Assembly (NCBI RefSeq): GCF_047663525.1
Contig: NC_092613.1
Location: forward strand, 1,141,501 to 1,205,500
Source: Anas platyrhynchos
Lineage: Eukaryota; Chordata; Aves; Anseriformes; Anatidae
Direction of reading: 5' to 3'
DNA length: 64,000 nt
The position numbers and the translations under genes are program-made. The notes under the pieces were generated by a model, which was not told where the DNA came from, ran no database searches, and saw nothing but the letters and a program-made list of their open reading frames with translations. Every line of letters begins with the position of its first letter. Position 1 is the stretch's first letter. Of the stretch, positions 53,060 to 62,244 are shown piece by piece.

Positions 53060-53225
53060 AACAAGATGGTGAAGGTATTGCAGAAACCTTGAAAGAGTAT
53101 GAAGTAAAAGTCCAGCAACTGGAAAAAGACTTCTTTTATTCTAGAGAAAACCAGCAGAGAGCTGAAGAAGAAATTGAAGGGCTTTTTTGGAGAGTCACCC
53201 CATCAACTAATGGCACCTACTAAAT
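53060..53225 (+). pseudogene. KIF27: KIF27 exon P, frameshifted; last exon found
   Basis: It reads EQDGEGIAETLKEYEVKVQQ and LEKDFFYS. A six-T run (53183-53188) has one T too many; the continuation LFGESPHQLMAPTK matches the family in the shifted frame, up to a GTAAGT donor. The remaining tail exons of KIF27 were not found to the right. Confidence 0.88.
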
Positions 53226-53763
53226 GTAAGTACATGATCTTAAAATGCTTTTGTGTTTGTCAGTAGATCATTTGAGGGGTAGCAAACAGACAGAATTATA
53301 TCAGATAGACATAAAACTCATATTTTTACTGAACTAACTCTTATCCAGGAAGGTACTACATCTCCCCACACTTGCAAAGGAGAGACAACATCAGTTTGTA
53401 ATAGAGGCAGTGGTATAACACTGTTCTAAATTCGTGTTTGGTTTTCTGTGGATTCGAGCATAATTTCAGAAGCTACAGTCTCACACTGTTGTGGTTGAGA
53501 AAACGGTATTTTATGATCTGAAAGACTCTGAATGGCATTATAATTAACAAATGTGTAATATGCTATGCTTTTAGATGCCAGTATTTTAAACAATCAACTT
53601 GATTTTGCTGCCAGCACTTGATTTCATAGAAGTTATTTCTTGGAAGATTGTCAATGAGGAGGTCCATACTTCCAGTTAACTAAAATCATTCTTTATTAAG
53701 GTTAAAAGACCTAGATATTTGTAGTAAGAAGATAAGCTTCCTAATGTGATCTATGCTTTGACC

Positions 53764-53794
<31 letters not shown>

Positions 53795-55552
53795 ACCAAC
53801 AAACAACTATGAAAAGTTTTTTTGATTGTTCCAGGTCCTACTAACCACAACTCAAACTTAAAATGAAGTAGTTCTAGTGTAGAAGCAAAAATGGTTTAAT
53901 CATTGTCATTATCTTGGTTGTCTTACACCTCACACTGCCACCACCACCACTTCACACGCACAGTGCAGCCTTCTTGGCCCCGTGTTTCGTCTTAAGGCTC
54001 AGCGTGACTCATTCTTCCTCTTAACTGATGGTTCTATTTCGTCACACTTGAGGTAGTGCCATGTCTTTGTAACACGTAGATGCTGGTCACATATGCATCT
54101 GTTGCTACCAGAGTGAATTGAGGTTTAGCTCTCCAGGCAGGATAATAAGCCTAGAGGTTCATTAGTCGAAAGTATGCTGTGACGGTGTGAACATGAATAT
54201 TGCACAGGTTGGACTGTAAATGAGCATGGGGAAGATTATTCTGTGTCTAATACACAAAGAAGCATGTAGTCCAGGACATGTTTTGCTGTGAGGAAACATC
54301 CATCGCAGCCAAACTGTAGCGAAATGTAGAAGGGTGAATGTCCCTGTGAATTTCTAACTTTTTCAAATCCATATGTTTGTAACGTTTGTAAGAAGCGCTC
54401 AGTATTTTTGTATAATTACCTTTAGTTATCTTTCCTCTGAATATATTTTGGGGCATAATACAATGTAATAAAAAAGTGATGAGCTTTAAAAATAACAAAA
54501 ATCCCTGTGTACATTAAAGTCACATTCAAAGACTATGTTTTGTGTGTTCTGCTACTGAAATTGCAGACTACTTTTGAAAATACGAAGAATTTCATATTTT
54601 ACTGTCATGGTTCAGTTGTTTTAAGATTGCCTAAATTGCAAGTTAGAATGGTGAAGCTTGTATTACAAGCAAAGAGCCAGCGGAAAGTAAAAGACACAGT
54701 CTTTTACTTCCTTGTCTTTCGGGTCCTTAACATACAATGGTGCTAGCTCAGACCTAGGAATAACCAGTCTTTATCTTGTTCCCTGTCTCAAGTCCCCCCT
54801 TTTCTTGAGCCTAAGCAAATTCTTTGGCTTATTACAATCCTTCTTGATTAAAAGTTTTCATTAAATTCTTACCAGTTTTGACTTGGTGCTTGTTTCAGTT
54901 ACACTTCCAGGTATCATAATCTAGTCCTTCATACAGCACCAAAATGCACATTGTACCACTACACAAGTCAAGACTACTACTCTTAAAAAGAAGATCAGGA
55001 TTCCTCTAAACGATTGCTTAAGCCAAGAAAAGTTGGGTAACCAAAAAGGTGATTTTGTTGCATAATTCTCGAAAACCCCAGGAGGTGTCATCTTGAATTA
55101 CCTTATGTAATCACCTTAGACTAATCACCTTATTACCGTAGTCTTTCCCCAAATGTTTTCGTGCTCAGTCTCAATTCCTCCTGCCTCATTTACACACATA
55201 CAGCAACTAATATTGATTAAAGTGCATCCTTCCCCTTGGGAGGCAAATAAAAGGTCTAGTGCCTAAAACATTGATTTGTTCTAGTTGCTTGCACCAAACT
55301 GTAAGATGTTGTTGCAAATATTGGTTTCCGAAATGGGTTAGATCTTCTCCTTTGTCCGGCATTTGGTAAGGCCTGCCATCCAATATCTCCAAAGGGGCTT
55401 AGTTTGACCAAGTTTGCTCCTGGGGGATGGATGGAGCCCGTGGTAGGGAGCCATGTGGGAGCAGTGCTTGAGGAGCTGCTGCCTTTGGCAGCCCCTGCAG
55501 GCTCACTTCGGGAATCCCGTGTGAGGGATGAAGTTCTGTGTTTTTTGTTTTG

Positions 55553-55583
<31 letters not shown>

Positions 55584-55635
55584 CTGAAGAAACCGGGTGT
55601 TTAAGAAGGAAATGCAGAGTTGCCTTTGTTTGGCA
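53226..55635. other. No gene recognised right of KIF27
   Basis: The expected tail exons of KIF27 were not seen. A 29-bp poly(A) run lies at 53764-53792. On the minus strand 55207-55392 is open for 61 codons, but I recognise no family in it and cannot tell whether it is a retroelement remnant. A TTTTG-repeat is at 55545-55582. Confidence 0.45.
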
Positions 55636-55685
55636 CTCGATGGTCTTGAGGTCTCTTCCAACGTAGACATTCTGTGATTCTGTGA
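55636..55685 (+). mobile_element. CR1 3' end remnant
   Basis: GATGGTCTTGAGGTCTCTTCC followed by TTCTGTGATTCTGTGA is the terminal 50 bp of a CR1 with its octamer-type tail. Confidence 0.85.
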
Positions 55686-55744
55686 AGTCACAAACGCCAA
55701 GGCATCACACTGGCTGGCTCTGCAGCACAGATGCCAGGAGTGCT

Positions 55745-55995
55745 GCTTGGCATGGTGGCGGCGGCGCGGTGCCCCAGCCCCAGGCCCATCCCAGCCCCAG
55801 CGCACGTCGCCCTCCACTCCCCCATGGAGCCCCCCGCCGCCTCAGCAGCCCCGTGGCGGACGCCCCATGGCAGAGCCGCCCCCGAGGAGAAGGAGCCCGC
55901 AGCCCTCTGCCCGCACCGCACTGCACCAAGCGCCGCGCAACGGCTGCCACCACCGCGGGGGCTCCTGGTGTGAGCGGCAAGCGGTGGCAAGGGGG
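55745..55995 (+). other. GC- and CpG-rich patch, possible promoter/first exon
   Basis: Dense CpG (GGCGGCGGCGCGG, GCACGTCGCC, CCGCGGGGG) with no gene assigned. Open frames exist on both strands. An ATG at 55824 opens a short Pro/Ala-rich frame. It might be the start of an unidentified gene or a GC-rich repeat; two exon-like segments lie further right. Confidence 0.35.
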
Positions 55996-56485
55996 GGCTG
56001 TGCTTCCTGAGTCAAGCTGCTGGACACCGGCTTGCCTGGGCAATTGCCCATGTTGCTGAGGAGGCAACAGAGCCAAAGCCCTTCGGGCTGAAGATCCAGC
56101 ACAGCTGGGGAGGCTTTGGCATTTCTGCACAATGCTGCTCAATCCTGCTTGGGAGCCCAGCCTCAGGTGCGGAATGAAGCCAAGCAAGCTCGAGGGAAAC
56201 TGTGTGCTGGTAAGTTGTCAGTTCTTGCTTTCTTTTTAATTCCTCACGCCTAAGAAAACCTAACTCTTTCAAGCACCTGTTTGAAGACACGGTTTGATGG
56301 ACTTGATTCTGGGTGTGCTCCTTAAGCTTGTTCGGCAGCTGTTGAACCCCGCTACACTTGCAGGAGACCTATGCTCGAGTTGATGCTTGCTGTGATCAAG
56401 CGGTGTTCTTTTGCTCTTCTTTGCTTTGGGGATGGTGGGTGAGGTTGCAAAGAGTTTTCAGGAGGATTCTTCTTTTCCTTTGCAG

Positions 56486-56606
56486 AATCCCAGACTGCGT
56501 ATTAGAGCTGCTCTTCATCTCTGCTCGGAAAAGCTTCACGGGCCAAAAGAGAATGGAGATGAGGAAGGCAATGGAGAATGATGAGGACTATTTGCAGTCA
56601 GCACCC
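56486..56606 (+). other. Exon-like open segment, unassigned
   Basis: A CCTTTGCAG acceptor precedes it and a GTAAGC donor follows. Between them 40 codons are open, including SARKSFTGQKRMEMRKAMEN and DEDYLQSAP. I do not recognise the family. Splice signals plus an open frame of this size occur by chance, so this is only a candidate. Confidence 0.3.
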
Positions 56607-57705
56607 GTAAGCTTTGTGAAAGAATCAGGTGCATTTCTGTAGTGGTAGAAAGCGTAGCTGGAAAGACTTCCTAAGAACGTCAAGTCCAATTCATTGTTCT
56701 CAGTTAGAGCAATCCCGTAGTTTAGACTCCTGATAAGGTATTTGTCTGTAGGCAGCTGCCAACTTGTCCAGCTAATCCAATTCAGCCTGGAAAACAAGCA
56801 AGCAAGCAAGCAATCAAAAAGCACAGAAACCTGCAGTTTATGGAGTGCAACTGTCTCCTTTCTAATCTCATGGGTTTCACCAAGTTTTGGGTGACTCCAG
56901 GGCTGGCTTGCCAGGGAGACTTTCTTGAATTGCTGGCAGATCAGCCAGAAGGGCAATACAAGACCCTGGCTAAACACAATCTGTAGGCTGCTTCTAGATC
57001 AACAGTTTCCTTGGTTACTCCACAACCTCCACAATCTCCACTTGCTTCGAAGCTGTGAAGATTGCAAGTCCACTTTGTGTTTTTCAGCCACTCTGTGTCA
57101 AACGCTAAGAGTTTTCACTGGCTGTTAAAACAGAAAGGACAAAGAGCCCCTCCTCTGGGTCTTCAGAAGGCTCCTAAGATCCCCCAGACTGGCTAAGTAG
57201 CGACGCTCTAGTATAGATGCATCTAGATGCAGTAGAGCTAGATGGTGGGAGAGAGGCTCTAGCATGGACGTGACACGCTTTGACAGCATCTTTTCTCTGA
57301 CAGCAACTTCTGCCTTGGCTCTTCCCATCAAGCCAGAGCAGTTTCTTGGCCTGCGCAACCTGCAGACTGACCTCTCGTGTGTATCCGTGCTGGACTGAGG
57401 GTAATGTTTGGAACACACACTGATGCTGTATTCACTAGAACTTTGAGAAGAGAGCACAAGAAGCTAACCTGCATACGAGTTTCTTAGGTTTCTGTAGAGA
57501 GAGAGAGATGTACATGCATACATATTTACTTCTGTCTTTACTTCTTTCAAGATATCTTTTGTTCTCCAAAATGAATCCTCTGACTGTTACTAACGTATGG
57601 GACACACCTTGACACTCTAATGGCATAGAAATACTTTTCAGCTCATCCTTGCTATTGTTTCTGGATTGAAAAAATAATTGTGAATATGATTACCTGCTTG
57701 GAATC

Positions 57706-57733
57706 TTTTTTTTTTTTTTTTTTTTTTTTTTTT
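57706..57733. repeat. 28-bp poly(T) run
   Basis: Uninterrupted T. The region 56607-58591 around it contains nothing else that I can assign. Confidence 0.9.
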
Positions 57734-58216
57734 GTATATATCTATTCTATTATGAAATCCTATAAAAAGGAGTGAACTCAAGAGGAAAAAAAAAAAAAAG
57801 AAAACAATTTTATATCCACTTCTAAATTAGCTCAACAAATGAAACAGTAAAAAATGCACATAATATTTCTTCTATCCCAAGATTTCATGGTACAATAGTT
57901 CTTTGCCTAACCCTGCAATAGCCCCATAGGCATTGCAATTGCTTACTTGTGTTCTTCTCCTTTGCTTGTGTTTAGTGTTTGCTTTTCTAATGTTACAACA
58001 TTGGATTGATTTACCTCTTTAGGTATCAAGAGAAGAAGGCATTTGCTTCAGAGGACAGTACTTTGATGCTTTCCAGGGCTAATGGCCAAAGTTCTCAAAG
58101 CACTTTTTTTTCTTTTTTTTTTTTCCCCATCAGTGATTTATACATTTGTCAATCTTTCCATCTTCATTTACAACTCCGAATTTAGCTTTTAGGTGAACAA
58201 GAACCCTGAAACCAGC

Positions 58217-58250
58217 TGAAGCCATATCAGACATGAAGCCATATCAGACA
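58217..58250 (+). repeat. 17-bp tandem duplication
   Basis: The unit tgaagccatatcagaca occurs twice in perfect tandem. Confidence 0.95.
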
Positions 58251-58591
58251 TAGTAAGGACATGTGTCTGTGAGGAAGTAATTCAGAGTGATTCTCTGGTG
58301 TCCTTTGGACAGCTTTCCTCTGGTCCTCTGCACTAAGCATCCCCAAGGGATATTTCAAAGCTCTCGGAATGATCTGTCATTCTCTCTTCCACTAGAGTCT
58401 CCATTAGAAAAGCGTGACTATTCCTTGCCCATGTGGAAAAGAAGTCCTCCTTGCGTTGTTTCTAAGCAAAACCTCTTTCTTGTGTTCTATGGACAGAAAC
58501 CACTTGGCTAGACAAACTCAATCATTGCAAATGGAAGGAGTGGAACTACTTCAGCACCGTGCTTCGGCTTCTAAGCAGAACTGTAATGTAG

Positions 58592-58799
58592 GTGGGGACG
58601 TAGCAAGAGGACATGGCCAAGCCAGGGTGGACTTGAAAGTGCCGTGTCCGAGCCACAGCAAGAAGTCCGTGATTGCCCCTTGGAGACTGCTGCTCACCTA
58701 GTAGCACAGCAGCTGGAACGCTTCTGGATACTGCTGATGGATTGCCACGAATCAGGCAGTGACACAAGCTACGAGAACGACGGAAGTGACTGGAAGTGA
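58592..58799 (+). CDS. Candidate terminal exon of an unidentified gene
   Basis: After an AATGTAG acceptor, 68 codons are open to a TGA at 58797. The frame reads WGRSKRTWPSQGG, then SEPQQEVRDCPLETAAHLVA, then QQLERFWILL, and ends GSDTSYENDGSDWK. The acidic, Ser-rich end with a closing lysine looks like a genuine C-terminus and composition is not repeat-like. It has no ATG, as expected for a last exon. The next AATAAA is at 59601, with a purine minisatellite in between. I do not recognise the family. It could also be a chance frame. Confidence 0.35.
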
Positions 58800-58839
58800 T
58801 GCTTCTCCCTGTTCTCCATTGCAATTTGTGAAAGAAAGG

Positions 58840-59555
58840 AGAAGAGAGGAGAAGAAGAAAGGAGAAGACGGGAGGGAAGGGGAGGGAATGAAGAGAACGG
58901 GAGGGAGGGGAGGGAAGGGTAAAAACGAGAATGGGAGGGGAGGGAAGGGCAGGGGAGGGCAGGGGAGTTCTGGGGAGGGCAGGGGAGGGCACGGGAGGGC
59001 AGGGGAGGGCAGGGGAGCAGAGTGTAGTGGAGTGTAGGGTAGTGTATGGTAGTGTAGGGTAGTGTAGGGGAGGGGATTGTTTGGTGAGGAGAGTGTAGGG
59101 GAGCGTAGGGGAGGAGAGTATAGGGGAGTGTAGGAGAGGAGAGTGGAGGGGAGTGTAGGGAAGGGGAGTGTAGGGGAACAGAGTGAAGGGGAAGGTAGGG
59201 GAGGTGTGTGTAGGGGAGTGTAGGGGAACTGAGTGAAGAAGAGGGTAGGGGAGCAGAATGTAGGGGAGGGTAGGGGAGCAGAGTGTAGGAGAGTGTAGGG
59301 GAACTGAGTGAAGAAGAGGGTAGGGGAGCAGAGTGTAGGGGAGTGTAGGGGAACTGGGTGAAGAAGAGGGTAGGGGAGCAGAGTGTAGAGGAGTGTAGGG
59401 GAGCAGTGTGTAGGGGAGGTGTGTGTAGGGGAGTGTAGGTGAGGAGAGTGTAGGGGAGTGTGTGTGGGGGGAATGTATGGGAGTATAGGGGAGGAGAGAG
59501 TCGGGGAAGGAAGTGGAGGGGAGGAGAGGGAAGGGGAAGGAGGGAATATTGCCTT
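58840..59555 (+). repeat. G/A-rich minisatellite
   Basis: About 700 bp built from 5-bp-based words (GGGAG, GTAGG) and larger units such as gtgtaggggagcaga and gaactgagtgaagaagaggg. The phrase aactg(a/g)gtgaagaaga recurs at 59227, 59302 and 59352, that is 75 and then 50 bp apart. Almost all purines plus T lie on the + strand and pyrimidines on the minus strand. The 282-codon Pro/Ser/Leu frame on the minus strand is the repeat translated and not a gene. Confidence 0.95.
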
Positions 59556-59600
59556 ATTTGTTACCTTTTTACTGTCTTCGTGTAGAGCCGTGACAGGCAA

Positions 59601-59606
59601 AATAAA
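59601..59606 (+). terminator. Possible poly(A) signal AATAAA
   Basis: AATAAA followed by a GT-rich stretch (ttggtgaaaaggacgtcttt then gtctggtgtg). It is the first after the candidate exon at 58592-58799, which would place the minisatellite in a 3' UTR. Such hexamers are common by chance. Confidence 0.3.
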
Positions 59607-60259
59607 CTATGTTGGTGAAAAGGACGTCTTTGTCTGGTGTGATTCCCGCTCCCCCAGTTTAAATTAATCAAGAATAATCTGCTCCTGATTGAGGTCTTCC
59701 CTTACTAGTGCAGTGCTAGGACCTACGTGCTCAATGTGCTGAGGATGTGCAAGAGTCTTAGAAAACAGTCAAGTTTTCCTCCCTCCTTGCTTCTTTATGA
59801 AATAAACATGATATCATACAGCACCGGGCTGTTTTTCATGACGGAAATTCACTTCTACCCTGCACAACAAAGCTTATGATATATCCAGACCAGAGCTAAG
59901 CCGTCAGCTTGGGCAGCCACTGTCAGGCGTTCGCTTCTGTCCAGTCGCCCCTTGGGGAAGCCACTTGCACTGGTTGCTTTCCTCACAAGTTTACCAAGTT
60001 TGCGTAAAGCTCCAAAGCTCAGGCCTATGCAGACACAGACCTGCTGCTCCTTTAACACACAAGAGGGGGCTATTGTTCACAACAGCTTTTCCAGTGCTTC
60101 TCTCCGTTTTTTGTTGGAAATCTAGTCCTTGCTTGCAGATTGGCTTTTTCAATTCAGTGATTAGTGGGTACTGGAAGGTTCAAAAACAACACCTGACAAT
60201 CTTGTCCATACGTAGGTAAGGAGAGATCTAAGGAAGGAACAGGTTGCAATACCTAAGGC

Positions 60260-60840
60260 TTATGCATCGCTCAAGCTTCCAGTTGAGCTGTGAAATCCAC
60301 GCCTCAGGTCACTTGAGGTACCAGGAGTCCCTGTAGAACATACAGGGGTCTCCAGCAGTGAGGTTCCCTGAGCAGAGGGCTTCAAGAGCTCCACAGGGAA
60401 TGAAAAGAAGACTTGTGATATCCATGAGGAATGTGGCTTGCTCTCGGCAATAGAGACAAATTCCTTTCTGATTAATGCTCCACCCTGCTCCACTCCAGGG
60501 ACAGATGCCTATGGCAACCTGGTCCCAGTACGTAGTACTAGGATGAGGTGGCAGGGACTGTCCCCATTCATTTTCTTTCTTCAGGGTGGCCATGCCTCCT
60601 CTCTGGCTGAAGGTGGGCTTCATGGACCGTGTGAAGGGGAGAGGTCTGGGGAAGGACTGAAAAACTTGAGAAATACTCCGAGGATAAATCAAAAGTTGGT
60701 TGCACTGAAGTAGATAGGAAGTGCAAATGATAGCCTGGGTAGATTTGCTGCAAAGAATCTGAAGAATCTGGGTCTGCTTGCCAGAGCACTCATCCCAGTG
60801 GCTCATGATTTCTTTTGCACAGTTTTGGTTTGTTGTTCCC
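60260..60840 (-). other. Open stretch on minus strand, unassigned
   Basis: Three overlapping minus-strand frames (165, 77 and 73 codons) are open here. One ends STGSLSDA and another ends YRDSWYLK. Base composition is more gene-like than the surroundings. I cannot assign it; an old retroelement or a decayed exon are both possible. The flanks 59610-60259 and 60841-61940 hold nothing recognised. Confidence 0.25.
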
Positions 60841-61940
60841 CAAGTCAGGACGGAATTTTGGGAATGCTCTTACACTTACCTCATGAAAGAAAGACATGTT
60901 CTTTACTAGGTATGATTTTACCTGCTTAGATTTAGGGTACTTAGGCTATGCTATACAACTCTTCTTCACAAGAATAGTCTTCTCTATACAACTCTGTATA
61001 GTTGGTCTAATGAAATGAAAGGAACAGTGTCAATTTACAGGAACAGTGTCAATTCCAGCATTTGAAGCAGTGCTGTGGCTTCATAATTAATAGACAGCTT
61101 TTAGAAGAACAGACAAAAATGATTCTATCTATCTTTATTTCCTGTATAGATTTACTTAAGTGGTTCTTTCCCATTCATACTAATCCAGCTATTCACATAC
61201 AGACCGGAGTTATGCACTAAAAAATTATGTCACTCTGTCACTTTCTGTCATGACGTAATTATTGCTTACAAGCAGCAGTCAATTGAACAAAGCCTTTCAC
61301 ATGACTGGCTGTCTAACAACTATGCTGCTGTTGTATTTCCCAGGTGAACCACTTCAGAATTTCATAGAAGTGAAGAAGGATGCCTATATGGTATGCTATC
61401 TGGCTACCCAGGTGTAGTCTGTTGGTTCCAAAACTGCCTGTCTTCACCTTGGGCAAAAGAACACAAGGTACTCAATATTGAAAAGATACCAGATAAGCAT
61501 TAGTATCTTGAGTGTCGTAAGTACTCCAAGCCCGAAGGGAATTGCCACATTTCCTCTTGGCCAGCACAGCCGTGGTGTTTTTAATATCTTGGAAAACAAA
61601 ATGATCAGGTATGCTGTGAATCAGCTGGCAATTTGCTTTGTGGCTTTTCTCATGAATTCTGCATGCTTCCTTTCTTTGGAGATACTTGACTTGTACATCC
61701 AGGTCTTTCTTCTTTAAGAAAGTAGAAGCATCTCAAAAAGCAAAAAGTTACCAAGGTGTTTGAAAACAGGAGTCCAAATCTAACAGATGTAGGGATTTAT
61801 AACAGAGGAAGTGGAGACAAAGATCAGCCATGAAATAGATCTGAGAAAAACACAGGTAGCAGTGTCACATGCGGATAAAGGAAAAGAGATAACCAAATGT
61901 CTTTCTTGAAGTGGAAAAATAATGGGGAAAACAAGACTCA

Positions 61941-61992
61941 TGGGAAAAGCAAGCATCTTAGCTGGGTGGGAAAAGCAAGCATCTTAGCTGGG
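61941..61992 (+). repeat. 26-bp perfect tandem duplication
   Basis: The 26-bp unit starting tgggaaaagcaagcatct and ending tagctggg occurs twice back to back with no mismatch. It lies about 250 bp before the satellite array. Confidence 0.95.
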
Positions 61993-62244
61993 ATTGACAA
62001 TAAGTAAAAAGCTACTACGCAGAAGTCTGTAGCTGTTGTAAAGTTGCCATGCCATTTTGCAGAGCAGAACACAAACACATCAACGTGCATTCTGGGCTTA
62101 GAGGAAGAAGCTCGTGAATTCTTGGTAGTTCTCATTCTGAAGTGAAGGGTCTGTAATGTACATATTGAAGCAAAAGTCACACTTGTACAATATGTATAGA
62201 ATTCCCTGGAGCATTTAACAAAAACGCCTGACTGGTAAGGTAGG

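Larger units (their letters stand above)
34421..53225 (+). pseudogene. KIF27: KIF27 kinesin gene, sixteen exons retained but disabled by stops and frameshifts
   Basis: KIF27 is a kinesin-4 family protein, paralogue of KIF7, with an N-terminal motor and a long coiled coil; it is tied to Fused kinase and motile cilia. Sixteen exons follow the family order from MEEILVKVAVRVRPLL to LFGESPHQLMAP. Every internal junction is GT-AG with matching phase. Disabling changes: TGA at 36818, 36863, 38354, 47128 and 50310. There are extra A in runs at 37874-37881 and 47678-47685, an extra T at 53183-53188, a frameshift with lost codons near 38490-38500, and a missing base near 44580. At least three of the TGAs replace an arginine that is conserved in the family (CGA to TGA). 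The last exon or two of the gene were not found. KIF7 is excluded by motor and stalk sequence. Conserved splice sites suggest the loss is not very old. Confidence 0.92.

Noticed and set aside
34421..53225. KIF7 instead of KIF27
   Set aside because: The motor start MEEILVKVAVRVRPLL and stalk motifs match KIF27, while KIF7 differs in these places.
58752..59600. 282-codon Pro/Ser/Leu-rich frame on the minus strand
   Set aside because: It is the pyrimidine strand of the minisatellite and has no domain content.
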